Positions 1-6,475 of a DNA stretch of 6,694 nt are shown here, one piece after another. The DNA lies in NCBI GenBank assembly GCA_021106775.1, contig JAIOTL010000017.1:1-6694 (forward strand). Reading direction: 5' to 3'. The translations under genes were made by a program, and so were the position numbers. How positions within the stretch are numbered: the first letter of the stretch is position 1; every line of letters begins with the position of its first letter. This DNA is from Planctomycetota bacterium (GTDB lineage Bacteria > Planctomycetota > UBA8742 > SKZP01 > JAIOTL01). The notes beneath the pieces were generated by a model, which did not search any database, was not told the DNA's origin, and saw only the letters and a list, made by a program, of their open reading frames with translations.

Positions 1-12
1 ATATTTTTTCAT
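1..12 (-). CDS. possible start of a further leftward gene (4 codons only)
   Basis: On the minus strand an ATG at position 12 opens a frame reading Met-Lys-Lys-Tyr to the window edge. A weak TTGGAA lies just upstream. It would be the next gene of the leftward operon, 46 bases after the stop of the DUF2314-like gene. Four codons prove nothing; this is a pointer for whoever holds the adjoining sequence. Confidence 0.2.
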
Positions 13-58
13 TAATTCCAAGTATAAAATTCAATGGGTTAATAATATTCTGCAAAAG

Positions 59-1396
59 TCAAGATTCTTCGGAATCTGCCCGAGAATCGAGAATGCGTTG
101 AACATACCCACCAAGCAGAATCTCACCTTCAGGATTATAAACACACCAATCAACAATGTCCTTTACTTCAATAGCAAGCGAATCGCCCTCCTGAAACTGC
201 TGACAGTACAACGGGTGCGAATCCACAATTGCTGAAATTTTGTTCTCCTTCCAATCATGCACATGAAGCCAGAGCATTTCTTTGGTTTTATCCGATTCAG
301 ATGCATCAGGATTGAGAGCAACTCCGTATTTCAGAAGAAAATGATACTCTTCGGTTTTATGCTTGTTTGCAGTCCAGAAATCCTTAAATTTCGACAGATG
401 TTTTAATGCGTCGATTCTCGCGTCGTCAAGCTCACGGTCGTTCTCAATATTGATTATTTCCTGCGAACGAACGTATTCGTCATATCTTTGCAGGAATTTA
501 TCGAGTTTGGTGTACGTTTCATCCTCGAAATCAACCAACCTGAGTGCTCTACCCATTTCATAATGTTCCATGGGGTTTTTATTGTTGAAAGGCTTTGATT
601 CGACGAACCTGACTTTATGCTCTTCCTGCTCAAACAAGACATCACCAGCGTTGTACACCGTTCCTTCTATCATATCTTGCGCAAGTTCTATCATGATGTC
701 AAAAGCCACATTCCAAAGGTCTCGGCGCAGGTTGATGATTTCAAGTTCCGGTACGCTGAAACGTCCAAGACCGTGTGTATGCATCCAAATAAGCTGTTCC
801 CCGTCAGGTGCAGTATTATCCTGAATCTCCTCGTGAAAAGTTACGAAATATTCCACCAGATAATCATTTTTTAGAACATTCGGGAAATACTGTTGATGCC
901 ATGTCTTTTCACCCCAGAAAACGTATGTCGAATTATCGATGATTATGCCGTTAAACCTGCTGCGATAAAGCTCTGCAATGAGCATCAAAAACAGGATATG
1001 CCTTTTGTCGTCAAAGTTCGGTCCGATATAACGCAGAATGAACAGTCTGTCGGAGTCTTTTAGCTGCTCAAGCTTTGAATCCTCCAGCCCCTTGAGAATG
1101 AAGCCGTCCTTATCGATGTCGAAGATGTCAGGTGCTTCAGCTTTGGTAATAAGGCTCGGAAAGACCAGATTATACGGCACATCAACCTGGAAACCATAAT
1201 CGTTCTGCTCTCGGAAATTGGTTTTCCAGATATTTTTGCCGGTCAGGAACGCTTCGACATCATCCTGAGTCGGTAGCTCGAAATCATCACCGTGGAAAAA
1301 AACACCATATGAAAACGACGTAACACCAGAATAATCAGGGTTGTCATCGTCAAAAAGCTCGAAATTCTCATCTTCTATATCATTTATATCAGTCAT
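59..1396 (-). CDS. DUF4026/DUF2314-like protein, function unknown
   Basis: A 445-residue cytoplasmic-looking protein with no signal peptide or membrane helix. The start is supported by AAGGA five bases before the ATG. The first 20 residues are very acidic. The C-terminus (about 372-437) matches what I know of DUF2314: Leu-Trp-Leu-His-Val near 375, a run ending in a Gly-Asp near 404, then Asp-Ile-Val-Asp-Trp (413-417) and Leu-Gly-Gly-Tyr (428-431). Residues 204-218 hold a Trp-Met-His-Thr-His-Gly motif followed by Phe-Ser-Val-Pro-Glu-Leu, which I associate with the larger DUF4026 proteins that carry DUF2314 at their end. The long middle (about 220-370) is helical and charged. It follows the hydrolase gene by 18 bases and is probably the last fully visible gene of the operon. 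It ends in TGA. The DUF2314 call is fairly firm and DUF4026 is from memory; no biochemical function is known to me. Confidence 0.8.
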   Translation of the reverse strand: MTDINDIEDENFELFDDDNPDYSGVTSFSYGVFFHGDDFELPTQDDVEAFLTGKNIWKTNFREQNDYGFQVDVPYNLVFPSLITKAEAPDIFDIDKDGFILKGLEDSKLEQLKDSDRLFILRYIGPNFDDKRHILFLMLIAELYRSRFNGIIIDNSTYVFWGEKTWHQQYFPNVLKNDYLVEYFVTFHEEIQDNTAPDGEQLIWMHTHGLGRFSVPELEIINLRRDLWNVAFDIMIELAQDMIEGTVYNAGDVLFEQEEHKVRFVESKPFNNKNPMEHYEMGRALRLVDFEDETYTKLDKFLQRYDEYVRSQEIINIENDRELDDARIDALKHLSKFKDFWTANKHKTEEYHFLLKYGVALNPDASESDKTKEMLWLHVHDWKENKISAIVDSHPLYCQQFQEGDSLAIEVKDIVDWCVYNPEGEILLGGYVQRILDSRADSEES

Positions 1397-1414
1397 TTTT
1401 TTCCTTTTATGTCC

Positions 1415-2143
1415 TTATGGAAAAATGAACTCGCCACCAGCGTTATCACCCACAACATAGTTGAATTTCTTTTCATGTTCAACCGTTGTAGGCTCGCCGT
1501 GCCCATTGTAAAGTATAGTTTTACTCGGAAGCATAAATATTTTATTTTTTATCGATGCCATAAGCACATGCCCATCACCGCCCGGAAGGTCAGTTCTACC
1601 AACATTTCCCTTGAAAATCACGTCGCCGACCACACAAAAACCCGCAGCATCTTTGTCAGCAACCTCCAATCCATCATCATTGAACTTGATGCTTGTATTT
1701 CCTTGATAAAACGCGATATGCCCCGCGGAATGTCCAGGAACATGTATCGCGGTTAATTCTCCTCTGCCGATTTTGACAGTATCTCCTTCGCTAAAAAATG
1801 TCAGTGTTTCTACTGATGGAAACGGGTCATATTCAGACATTCCGAACATTTGCTGGAAAACGTGATAGTTCTCAGCCCAGAATTTATCGCCCTCGTGCAT
1901 GATAATCGGCGCCTCAGGCTTGAGCTGTCGGATTTTGGCGACATCCCACGTGTGGTCAATATGAATGTGCGTAAGCAGAATATGCGTCAGGTTGAATCCT
2001 TTTTCGATGAATTCACTGGTTTTTTCCGCTGCTCCATCCCCCGGGTCAACAACCGCAAAATCCTTCGTTTCCGGGTCAATGATAAAAAAAGCGTTCTCGA
2101 AAAATGGGGATTTGCATTCAAATTGCTCAATCTCAAGCGTCAT
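1415..2143 (-). CDS. Metallo-beta-lactamase-fold hydrolase, glyoxalase II-like
   Basis: A 242-residue cytoplasmic hydrolase of the glyoxalase II/YcbL-like branch of the metallo-beta-lactamase fold, which usually cleaves thioesters or related esters with two metal ions. The visible signature is complete: Thr-His-Ile-His-Ile-Asp-His at 58-64 (ligands His59, His61, Asp63, His64), His138 in Pro-Gly-His-Ser, bridging Asp174 in Val-Gly-Asp, and His215 in Asn-Gly-His-Gly. Gly-Arg-Thr-Asp-Leu-Pro-Gly-Gly (182-189) is typical of the YcbL-type subgroup. The spacing from His138 to Asp174 is 36 residues, where about 19 is usual, so there is an insert of roughly 17 residues around 148-170. The start has GAGG six bases upstream. 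The substrate is unknown; persulfide dioxygenase (ETHE1-like) activity is an alternative, but the operon gives no support for it. Confidence 0.92.
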   Translation of the reverse strand: MTLEIEQFECKSPFFENAFFIIDPETKDFAVVDPGDGAAEKTSEFIEKGFNLTHILLTHIHIDHTWDVAKIRQLKPEAPIIMHEGDKFWAENYHVFQQMFGMSEYDPFPSVETLTFFSEGDTVKIGRGELTAIHVPGHSAGHIAFYQGNTSIKFNDDGLEVADKDAAGFCVVGDVIFKGNVGRTDLPGGDGHVLMASIKNKIFMLPSKTILYNGHGEPTTVEHEKKFNYVVGDNAGGEFIFP

Positions 2144-2187
2144 GTTTTTCCTCGATTAAATTATGCGTGAATTTTTCGGTAATTTTA

Positions 2188-2658
2188 TCATAATGCAAGT
2201 GTTTTTATTAAATGAATTTCGCCGTCATAGTCGGTTATTCCGAAACCATCAGCCTTGAATCCTGCTCGCATATAAATCTGACAGGGTGAAGCATAATCAT
2301 CGGATGGAACGCAAGAAATGCCGATAACGTTGAGGTGTTTCTCTTTGATGACCGCCTCAGCATACGAAATGAGTTTTTTCGCGATTCCCAGTCCTTGATG
2401 CTCGCCGATTACGTTCAAATCAACGATTTCCGGGATATTTTTATGCCTGAAATGCTCGTAATAAGATTCCCACTTGATTGTACAGTACCCGATTGCTTTT
2501 GTGCTTAGTGTTGCAACAAGCACAAAACGCTCATCCTTTATGTGCATATTCAAATATGCTGCAAACAATTCCCATTTTTTCTGCCACACGCTGAATGTTT
2601 CCGCAAGCGCAGCAACATCACCATCTTTAATTTCACGAACAATCAGCTTATTTTCCAT
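2188..2658 (-). CDS. GNAT-family N-acetyltransferase
   Basis: A 156-residue protein of normal GNAT length, expected to transfer an acetyl group from acetyl-CoA to an amine. It opens with the usual beta strand (Leu-Ile-Val-Arg-Glu-Ile, 5-10). Motif A contains the pyrophosphate-binding loop Gln88-Gly-Leu-Gly91-Ile-Ala93 followed by an amphipathic helix. The C-terminal Ile-Tyr-Met-Arg-Ala-Gly-Phe (128-134) is the common GNAT motif B ending. The substrate cannot be deduced. The ATG lies three bases after the TAA of the upstream TGA-interrupted gene and has no clear Shine-Dalgarno, so translation is probably coupled to that gene. If so, ribosomes must pass or restart beyond the in-frame TGA for good GNAT expression. 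The gene ends TGA immediately followed by TAA, a tandem stop. Confidence 0.9.
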   Translation of the reverse strand: MENKLIVREIKDGDVAALAETFSVWQKKWELFAAYLNMHIKDERFVLVATLSTKAIGYCTIKWESYYEHFRHKNIPEIVDLNVIGEHQGLGIAKKLISYAEAVIKEKHLNVIGISCVPSDDYASPCQIYMRAGFKADGFGITDYDGEIHLIKTLAL

Positions 2659-2661
2659 CGC

Positions 2662-3336
2662 TTATATTTTATTGAGGGCGGATTCGAGGATAATTTTACG
2701 GCGTTTGCTAATAATATCGTTAGTTGAAATACGTTTCAGGCAGCGTTCTGCAGAAGGTGCACAATATTTCAGCTCAGCAAGAGCTTGCGGCATATCCATC
2801 TCAATCAATGCAGAAATCGTGTAATAAAACGGAAATCTGCCCCATCTTGCTTTGCCGTTGCGATGCTTTTTCAGCGTTTGCATTGCATACATAAGCCGTT
2901 GTTCCTGCCTGTCAAGTCCACCAGCAATTGCGTTGCGCCAGAACGACACAGAACAGTTGCCGCATCAGTAAAAACCTAAACTGTCGCTTTCATCCAGACG
3001 CTGAATCATATTTGTGTTAGCGATTTTGAGGGCATCAGCAACCTTTTTGTTTTTCACACCAAGTTTGCACAGTGCGCGGATTGATTCTTCACCGAGAATG
3101 TGCATTGTCGCAGCACCGGTTTTGATGCGTTCACCTGTGTAAAGCAGCGCACCCTCACGTAAATCTTTGGTTGTAGGGGCGAATGTACCGGCATATGAAT
3201 ATTTTAAGCCCTGTCTGCTTGCGATGAATTCCGCTGTTTTTTTCTTCTCAGATGCTGACACTTTTTCACCAAACTTGAAAATATCGTTGACAGCATTAAC
3301 CGTCAGCGCCAAACTGTTCTCATGCAATAATTTCAT
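2662..3336 (-). CDS. Unrecognised 224-codon protein with one in-frame TGA (possible selenoprotein or pseudogene)
   Basis: The frame runs from ATG at 3336 (AGGTGA just upstream) to TAA at 2662, with one TGA at codon 124 (2965-2967). Upstream part: 123 residues, mostly helical, with an Arg-Gln-Gly...Phe-Ala-Pro-Thr stretch (41-55) and His-Ile-Leu-Gly-Glu-Glu (79-84). The first residues after the TGA are Cys125-Gly-Asn-Cys128, then Phe-Trp-Arg, Gly-Gly-Leu-Asp, and Phe-Pro-Phe-Tyr-Tyr-Thr (168-173); Cys192 and Cys199 follow. Both halves lie in the same frame and read as one protein, and the residues flanking the TGA look like a conserved core rather than a linker. A conventional annotation would give two pieces, 2965-3336 and 2662-2949 (the latter from a GTG with no good ribosome site). 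I do not recognise the family with certainty. No signal peptide or membrane helix is seen. It lies 17 bases after the DUF3795 gene and 3 bases before the GNAT gene. Options are selenocysteine insertion, nonsense mutation, or sequence error. Confidence 0.7.
2934..2964 (-). promoter_or_regulatory. weak SECIS-like hairpin directly after the in-frame TGA
   Basis: In the mRNA the 31 bases after the UGA can fold with an outer stem UGCG/CGCA (nucleotides 1-4 with 28-31). An internal loop follows, then AAC/GUU (7-9 with 21-23), a bulged U, one G-C pair and an 8-base loop containing GU. A bulged U below a GU-containing apical loop, at about this distance from UGA, resembles the E. coli fdhF selenocysteine element. 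The stems are short and the fold was done by eye, so this is only suggestive. Confidence 0.2.
2965..2967 (-). other. in-frame TGA codon inside a gene
   Basis: Codon 124 of the 225-codon frame 3336-2662. It follows Gly-Phe-Tyr and precedes Cys-Gly-Asn-Cys. The frame is the same on both sides, so no frameshift is involved. Cys (TGC/TGT), Trp (TGG), Arg (CGA) and Gly (GGA) are each one base away. Confidence 0.9.
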
Positions 3337-3353
3337 CGTTCACCTAAGCAAAT

Positions 3354-3704
3354 TTACAGGTTTTCCTTGATTTTATCGAGTGTTTCTTTGCATTGAGGAA
3401 CCATCCCATGAAATTTAGCAAGTTTTTCACAAGGATATTCGTTACAATGCGCACAGTTTTCAACACCCTTGTCAATTCCGCACAGCCTATATTCACAGAC
3501 CTTGCAGTGCGAAAAAAGTGGTTCTTCGGTTGAAAGGCATCCTCGACAATTGATATGCTCTGCCTTGATATCTGCTCCATAAGTTTTTGACCAATGCTCA
3601 GCAGTTTTCTGGCGCAACTCATCGTCATCCTTCATTGTCGCAATGTACGCCTCACACTGACTGCAAACAATCCCGCAGAAAGAAATTATTTCATTTTCCG
3701 ACAT
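3354..3704 (-). CDS. DUF3795 cysteine-rich protein
   Basis: A 116-residue soluble protein with 12 cysteines at 10, 14, 17, 53, 56, 67, 70, 75, 84, 87, 92 and 105. The opening Phe-Cys-Gly-Ile-Val-Cys-Ser-Gln-Cys, the Asn-Cys-Arg-Gly-Cys (52-56) and the Cys-Gly-Ile...Glu-Asn-Cys-Ala-His-Cys (75-87) are the hallmarks of DUF3795, a small family common in anaerobic bacteria and archaea. The cysteines probably bind zinc or an iron-sulfur cluster; that is inference and no activity is known to me. The frame is open upstream to 3737, but the ATG at 3704 is preferred: GAGGAG lies five bases before it, and the conserved region starts a few residues later. It is 38 bases downstream of hutI and 17 bases upstream of the TGA-interrupted gene, within the leftward operon. 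Confidence 0.9.
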   Translation of the reverse strand: MSENEIISFCGIVCSQCEAYIATMKDDDELRQKTAEHWSKTYGADIKAEHINCRGCLSTEEPLFSHCKVCEYRLCGIDKGVENCAHCNEYPCEKLAKFHGMVPQCKETLDKIKENL

Positions 3705-3709
3705 GTTTT

Positions 3710-3715
3710 CTCCTC
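3710..3715 (-). promoter_or_regulatory. ribosome binding site of the DUF3795 gene
   Basis: GAGGAG on the minus strand, five bases before the ATG at 3704. It decides this start over the in-frame ATG at 3737. Confidence 0.75.
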
Positions 3716-3742
3716 GCAGTTGAGTGAAAGTTTTCAATATCG

Positions 3743-4993
3743 TTAAACTACAATTCTACCGTTTTTAATGACCGTGTTCACCTGATTCTGTGCGATGCTG
3801 TACGAAAGTTCCTGATAGTGAGGCACTTTCCAGATGACGATGTCAGCTTTGTATCCTTCCTTAATCTTGCCGATTTTGTCACCTCGTTCAAGTGCGTAGG
3901 CGGCATTTATTGTACATGCGGTCAATGCTTCAGCAGGTGTCATGTCCATGTGTAGCACGGAAAGCGACATTATGAAGGGCAAAGACATAATGTATGAGCT
4001 TCCGGGGTTAAAATCCGTAGCGATAACAACTGGTAAATCCGCGTCAATCAGCTTTCGCGCATACGGGTATCTGTTGTCATTGAGAAAGAACGAGCAACCG
4101 GGTAACAAAACAGGTATCAGATTTTTCTTTTTGATAATCTTAATGTCGTCATCATTAAGCACTTCCAGATGTTCCACCGTCAATGAGCCAACCTCCGCTG
4201 CTGTCTTGATACCACCGATATTATTGAATTGATTGACATGCAGCCTTATCTTGAGCCCATGTTTAGTTGCTTCCGTACAGATTTCGGTCGCTTCCTCAGC
4301 AGTAAACGCGTTTTCCTCGATAAAAACATCAACATATTCCGCCAATTTCCTCTCTGCAATTTCGGGCAACATCTCAATAATCAGTTTTATGTATTCTTCG
4401 CGTTTGTCAGTAAATTCCGCGGGTACAACGTGAGCTCCCAGGAATGTCGAAACAATGTCAACAGGTGAAAATCCATTTATCTTGTGCAGAATTTCCAAAG
4501 ACATCAACTCGCTGAATTTATTCAATCCATAACCCGTTTTTGCCTCAAGTGTTGTCGTGCCATTCTCAAGAAACAGATTTATTCGCGATTTAACAAGGTT
4601 TCTAAGGAATTCGGGGTTTGCGCTTCTAAGTGCCGCTGCGGAATTGTGAATTCCTCCGCCTGCTTCGAGAATTTCCTCATAATTTCTGCCTGCCAAACGC
4701 ATTTCAAACTCTTCCGCTCTTGTTTTAAGGAAAACCGGATGCGTATGACAGTCTATCAAACCTGGTGTAACAAGCATCTCTCTGGCATCAATGTAATTAT
4801 GTGCCTGATAATTTCCGATAATTTCTCGCGATGTTCCCACAGCTACAATTTCATCATTATTAATCGCAATTGCACCATTCTCAATAATATTGAGCTTATT
4901 CATCGCAGTTCCGTACAAAATATCATCCGCTTCGTTATAAGTTACTAACTGTCCTATATTTGTAATGATTATTCCGCAGTGTTTATCGGTCAT
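3743..4993 (-). CDS. hutI: Imidazolonepropionase HutI
   Basis: Imidazolonepropionase (EC 3.5.2.7) opens the ring of 4-imidazolone-5-propionate to N-formimino-L-glutamate, the third step of histidine degradation, in the cytoplasm. The 416-residue length is normal. It is an amidohydrolase: Thr-Pro-Gly-Leu-Ile-Asp-Cys-His83-Thr-His85 gives the first two metal ligands, His252 (Leu-His-Val-Asn-Gln-Phe) the third, His275 (Val-Glu-His-Leu-Glu) is active-site, and Asp327 (Ala-Thr-Asp-Phe-Asn-Pro-Gly-Ser-Ser) the last ligand. Arg-Ala-Glu-Glu-Phe-Glu-Met-Arg-Leu (92-100) and Ala-Gly-Gly-Gly-Ile (111-115) are HutI signatures. The frame is open to 5086, but GGAGA five bases before the ATG at 4993 and the family length favour this start. 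It is the first gene of the leftward operon. No other hut gene (hutH, hutU, hutG, ftcD) is present here, so the rest of the pathway must lie elsewhere. Confidence 0.96.
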   Translation of the reverse strand: MTDKHCGIIITNIGQLVTYNEADDILYGTAMNKLNIIENGAIAINNDEIVAVGTSREIIGNYQAHNYIDAREMLVTPGLIDCHTHPVFLKTRAEEFEMRLAGRNYEEILEAGGGIHNSAAALRSANPEFLRNLVKSRINLFLENGTTTLEAKTGYGLNKFSELMSLEILHKINGFSPVDIVSTFLGAHVVPAEFTDKREEYIKLIIEMLPEIAERKLAEYVDVFIEENAFTAEEATEICTEATKHGLKIRLHVNQFNNIGGIKTAAEVGSLTVEHLEVLNDDDIKIIKKKNLIPVLLPGCSFFLNDNRYPYARKLIDADLPVVIATDFNPGSSYIMSLPFIMSLSVLHMDMTPAEALTACTINAAYALERGDKIGKIKEGYKADIVIWKVPHYQELSYSIAQNQVNTVIKNGRIVV

Positions 4994-4998
4994 TTCGT

Positions 4999-5003
4999 TC
5001 TCC
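4999..5003 (-). promoter_or_regulatory. ribosome binding site of hutI
   Basis: GGAGA on the minus strand, five bases before the ATG at 4993. It supports a 416-residue HutI and argues against the 31-codon upstream extension. Confidence 0.7.
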
Positions 5004-5137
5004 GAAATAAAAGTATGTATTTCAAAAATTCTACATATATAATGCCGAGTCTGACATAAAAAAAAGTAAAATAAAACACCCTTCATTTATTAGTAGTGGG
5101 TTGTACTAATAATACAGATAGAATTAACACAAAAGAC

Positions 5138-5143
5138 AGGAGA
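5138..5143 (+). promoter_or_regulatory. ribosome binding site of pepP
   Basis: AGGAGA six bases before the ATG at 5150. It fixes the pepP start and excludes the in-frame GTG at 5096. Confidence 0.8.
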
Positions 5144-5149
5144 GCATTA

Positions 5150-6475
5150 ATGTTGAGTTTCGATTCAGAAGTTTTTTCGCGCCGAAGAGACGAATTCTTC
5201 AACAAGATGGAAGATGGTGTCGCTGTTTTAATCGGTTCAAAACTAACATATAGAAATGAAGATGTTGCTTACCCGTTTCGACAGAATTCCGATTTCTTTT
5301 TCTTAACAGGATTCGAAGAACCGGAATCATATGCGTTTTTCATCAAAAATGGTGAACAAACGAAATTTGTTCTGATTGTCCCGAAACGTGATGAAAAAGC
5401 TGAGATATGGACAGGTTTTCGTGCTGGAATCTCAGGTGCGATTGAAAAATACAAAGCAGATGAAGCATTTGAAATTAACGGAGCAGGCATATTTAAGGAA
5501 TAGCTTGAAGAGTTTGTCGGCGACAAATCCCGGATTTATTTCCCGCTTGGATTCGACGAGAAAGCAGACAAAGTCTTCATCGAATTAAAGAAAATGATGT
5601 ACTGGAAGGGGAAAAAAGGGAAAAAATTCCCACCGATAATTCTCTGCCCAAGAAAACTCATCCATGAAATCAGGCTGATTAAGTCGAGTAAAGATATAAC
5701 AATGCTCGAAAAAGCTGCTGATATTACCAAACGTGGGTTTGTGAAGGCGATGAAGGAAAGCAGACCCGGCATGTTCGAATTTCAGGTGCAGGCAATATTC
5801 GATTATGAATACCGCAGACTTGGTTCTGAGCGCGACGGATACGAGCATATTGTGGCAGCGGGAGAGAATGCATGTGTGCTGCATTACGTTACAAATCGAA
5901 AGAAAATTGAGGAAAATGAGTTAATTCTTATAGATTCCGGGGCGGAATACGGGTATTTCAGCGCGGATGTTACGAGGACATTTCCCGCAGGTACAAAATT
6001 TACTGAACCTCAGAAACGAGTGTACAATCTTGTGCTGAAGTCGCAGGAAGAAGCGATTAAAATGAGCAAACCGGGCGTGAATCTTGAGGATATTCACAAA
6101 AAAGTATGTGAAATTATTTGTGAAGGGCTGAAGGAGCTTGGATTTTTCAAGTTTAGCAGCGAAGCGGAGATTGAGAAAGAAAAGATGTGGCGGCGTTATT
6201 TCATGCATGGTACATCGCATTGGCTTGGGATGGATGTTCATGATGTCGGAATATATAAAATCGATGGCGAGCCGATTCCACTTGAGCCAGGCATGGTTTT
6301 TACAATTGAACCCGGATTGTACTTCGATCCGCACGATAAACGTGTGCCTGAGGAATATCGCGGAATTGGCATCAGAATCGAGGATGATATTCTTATCACC
6401 GAAGCTGGCAATCGCAATTTTACATATATGATACCCAAAACAATCGAAGAAATCGAATCGCTCCTGAATGAGTAA
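5150..6475 (+). CDS. pepP: Xaa-Pro aminopeptidase PepP, interrupted by one in-frame TAG
   Basis: Aminopeptidase P (EC 3.4.11.9) removes the N-terminal residue before a proline, in the cytoplasm, using two metal ions in a pita-bread fold. The N-terminal AMP_N domain is seen in Phe-Arg-Gln-Asn-Ser-Asp-Phe...Leu-Thr-Gly-Phe-Glu-Glu (43-57). Counting through the TAG, the catalytic domain has His245, Asp262 (Ile-Asp-Ser-Gly), Asp273 (Ala-Asp-Val-Thr-Arg), His357 (Gly-Thr-Ser-His-Trp), His364 (Asp-Val-His-Asp), Glu387 (Thr-Ile-Glu-Pro-Gly) and Glu411 (Arg-Ile-Glu-Asp-Asp). These lie 2 to 5 residues beyond the matching residues of E. coli PepP, and total length (441) is the same. Codon 118 (5501-5503) is TAG, in the linker between the domains, with no frameshift. 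Read conventionally it gives a 117-residue N-terminal piece and a 293-residue piece from ATG 5594. The second holds all ligands but lacks most of the linker and a strong ribosome site. It could be an early pseudogene, a suppressed amber codon, or a sequence error. Confidence 0.9.
5501..5503 (+). other. in-frame TAG codon inside pepP
   Basis: Codon 118, in Ile-Phe-Lys-Glu-TAG-Leu-Glu-Glu-Phe-Val, a charged helix between the N-terminal and catalytic domains. Gln (CAG), Lys (AAG), Glu (GAG), Tyr and Trp codons are one base away. The same frame continues to TAA at 6473-6475. Confidence 0.92.

Larger units (their letters stand above)
4994..5149. promoter_or_regulatory. divergent hutI/pepP intergenic region with an inverted repeat
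   Basis: This 156-base AT-rich stretch separates the divergent starts and must hold promoters for both directions. I see no convincing -35/-10 pair: on the plus strand TAGAAT (5119-5124) could be a -10 for pepP but lacks a good -35, and leftward a TATATA-like run around 5035-5041 is possible. A perfect 6-base inverted repeat, TATGTA (5014-5019) and TACATA (5032-5037) with 12 bases between, lies in the hutI leader and could be an operator. An A8 run near 5058-5065 may favour bending or promoter activity. Confidence 0.5.

Noticed and set aside
1..58. Terminator for the leftward operon
   Set aside because: No GC-bearing hairpin followed by a T run on the minus strand is visible in these 58 bases; the operon may continue.
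1409..1756. 115-codon plus-strand open frame
   Set aside because: Antisense to the conserved C-terminal half of the metallo-beta-lactamase-fold gene; no start signal or motif.
59..2658. Global reassignment of TGA to Trp or Gly
   Set aside because: The DUF2314-like gene ends in TGA just past its last domain and TGG is used freely for Trp throughout, so a general reassignment does not fit.
2662..2949. Separate 95-residue gene from GTG at 2949
   Set aside because: Same frame as the upstream part, no convincing Shine-Dalgarno before the GTG, and it would drop the Cys-Gly-Asn-Cys residues that precede it.
4484..4948. 154-codon plus-strand open frame inside hutI
   Set aside because: Antisense to the conserved first third of HutI; its Cys- and Ser-rich composition is that of a shadow frame.
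4994..5086. 31-codon N-terminal extension of HutI
   Set aside because: The frame is open, but the extension resembles translated leader, lies beyond the normal HutI length, and GGAGA is placed for the ATG at 4993.
5096..5149. GTG start for pepP at 5096
   Set aside because: AGGAGA is correctly spaced for the ATG at 5150, and PepP proteins normally begin just before this point.
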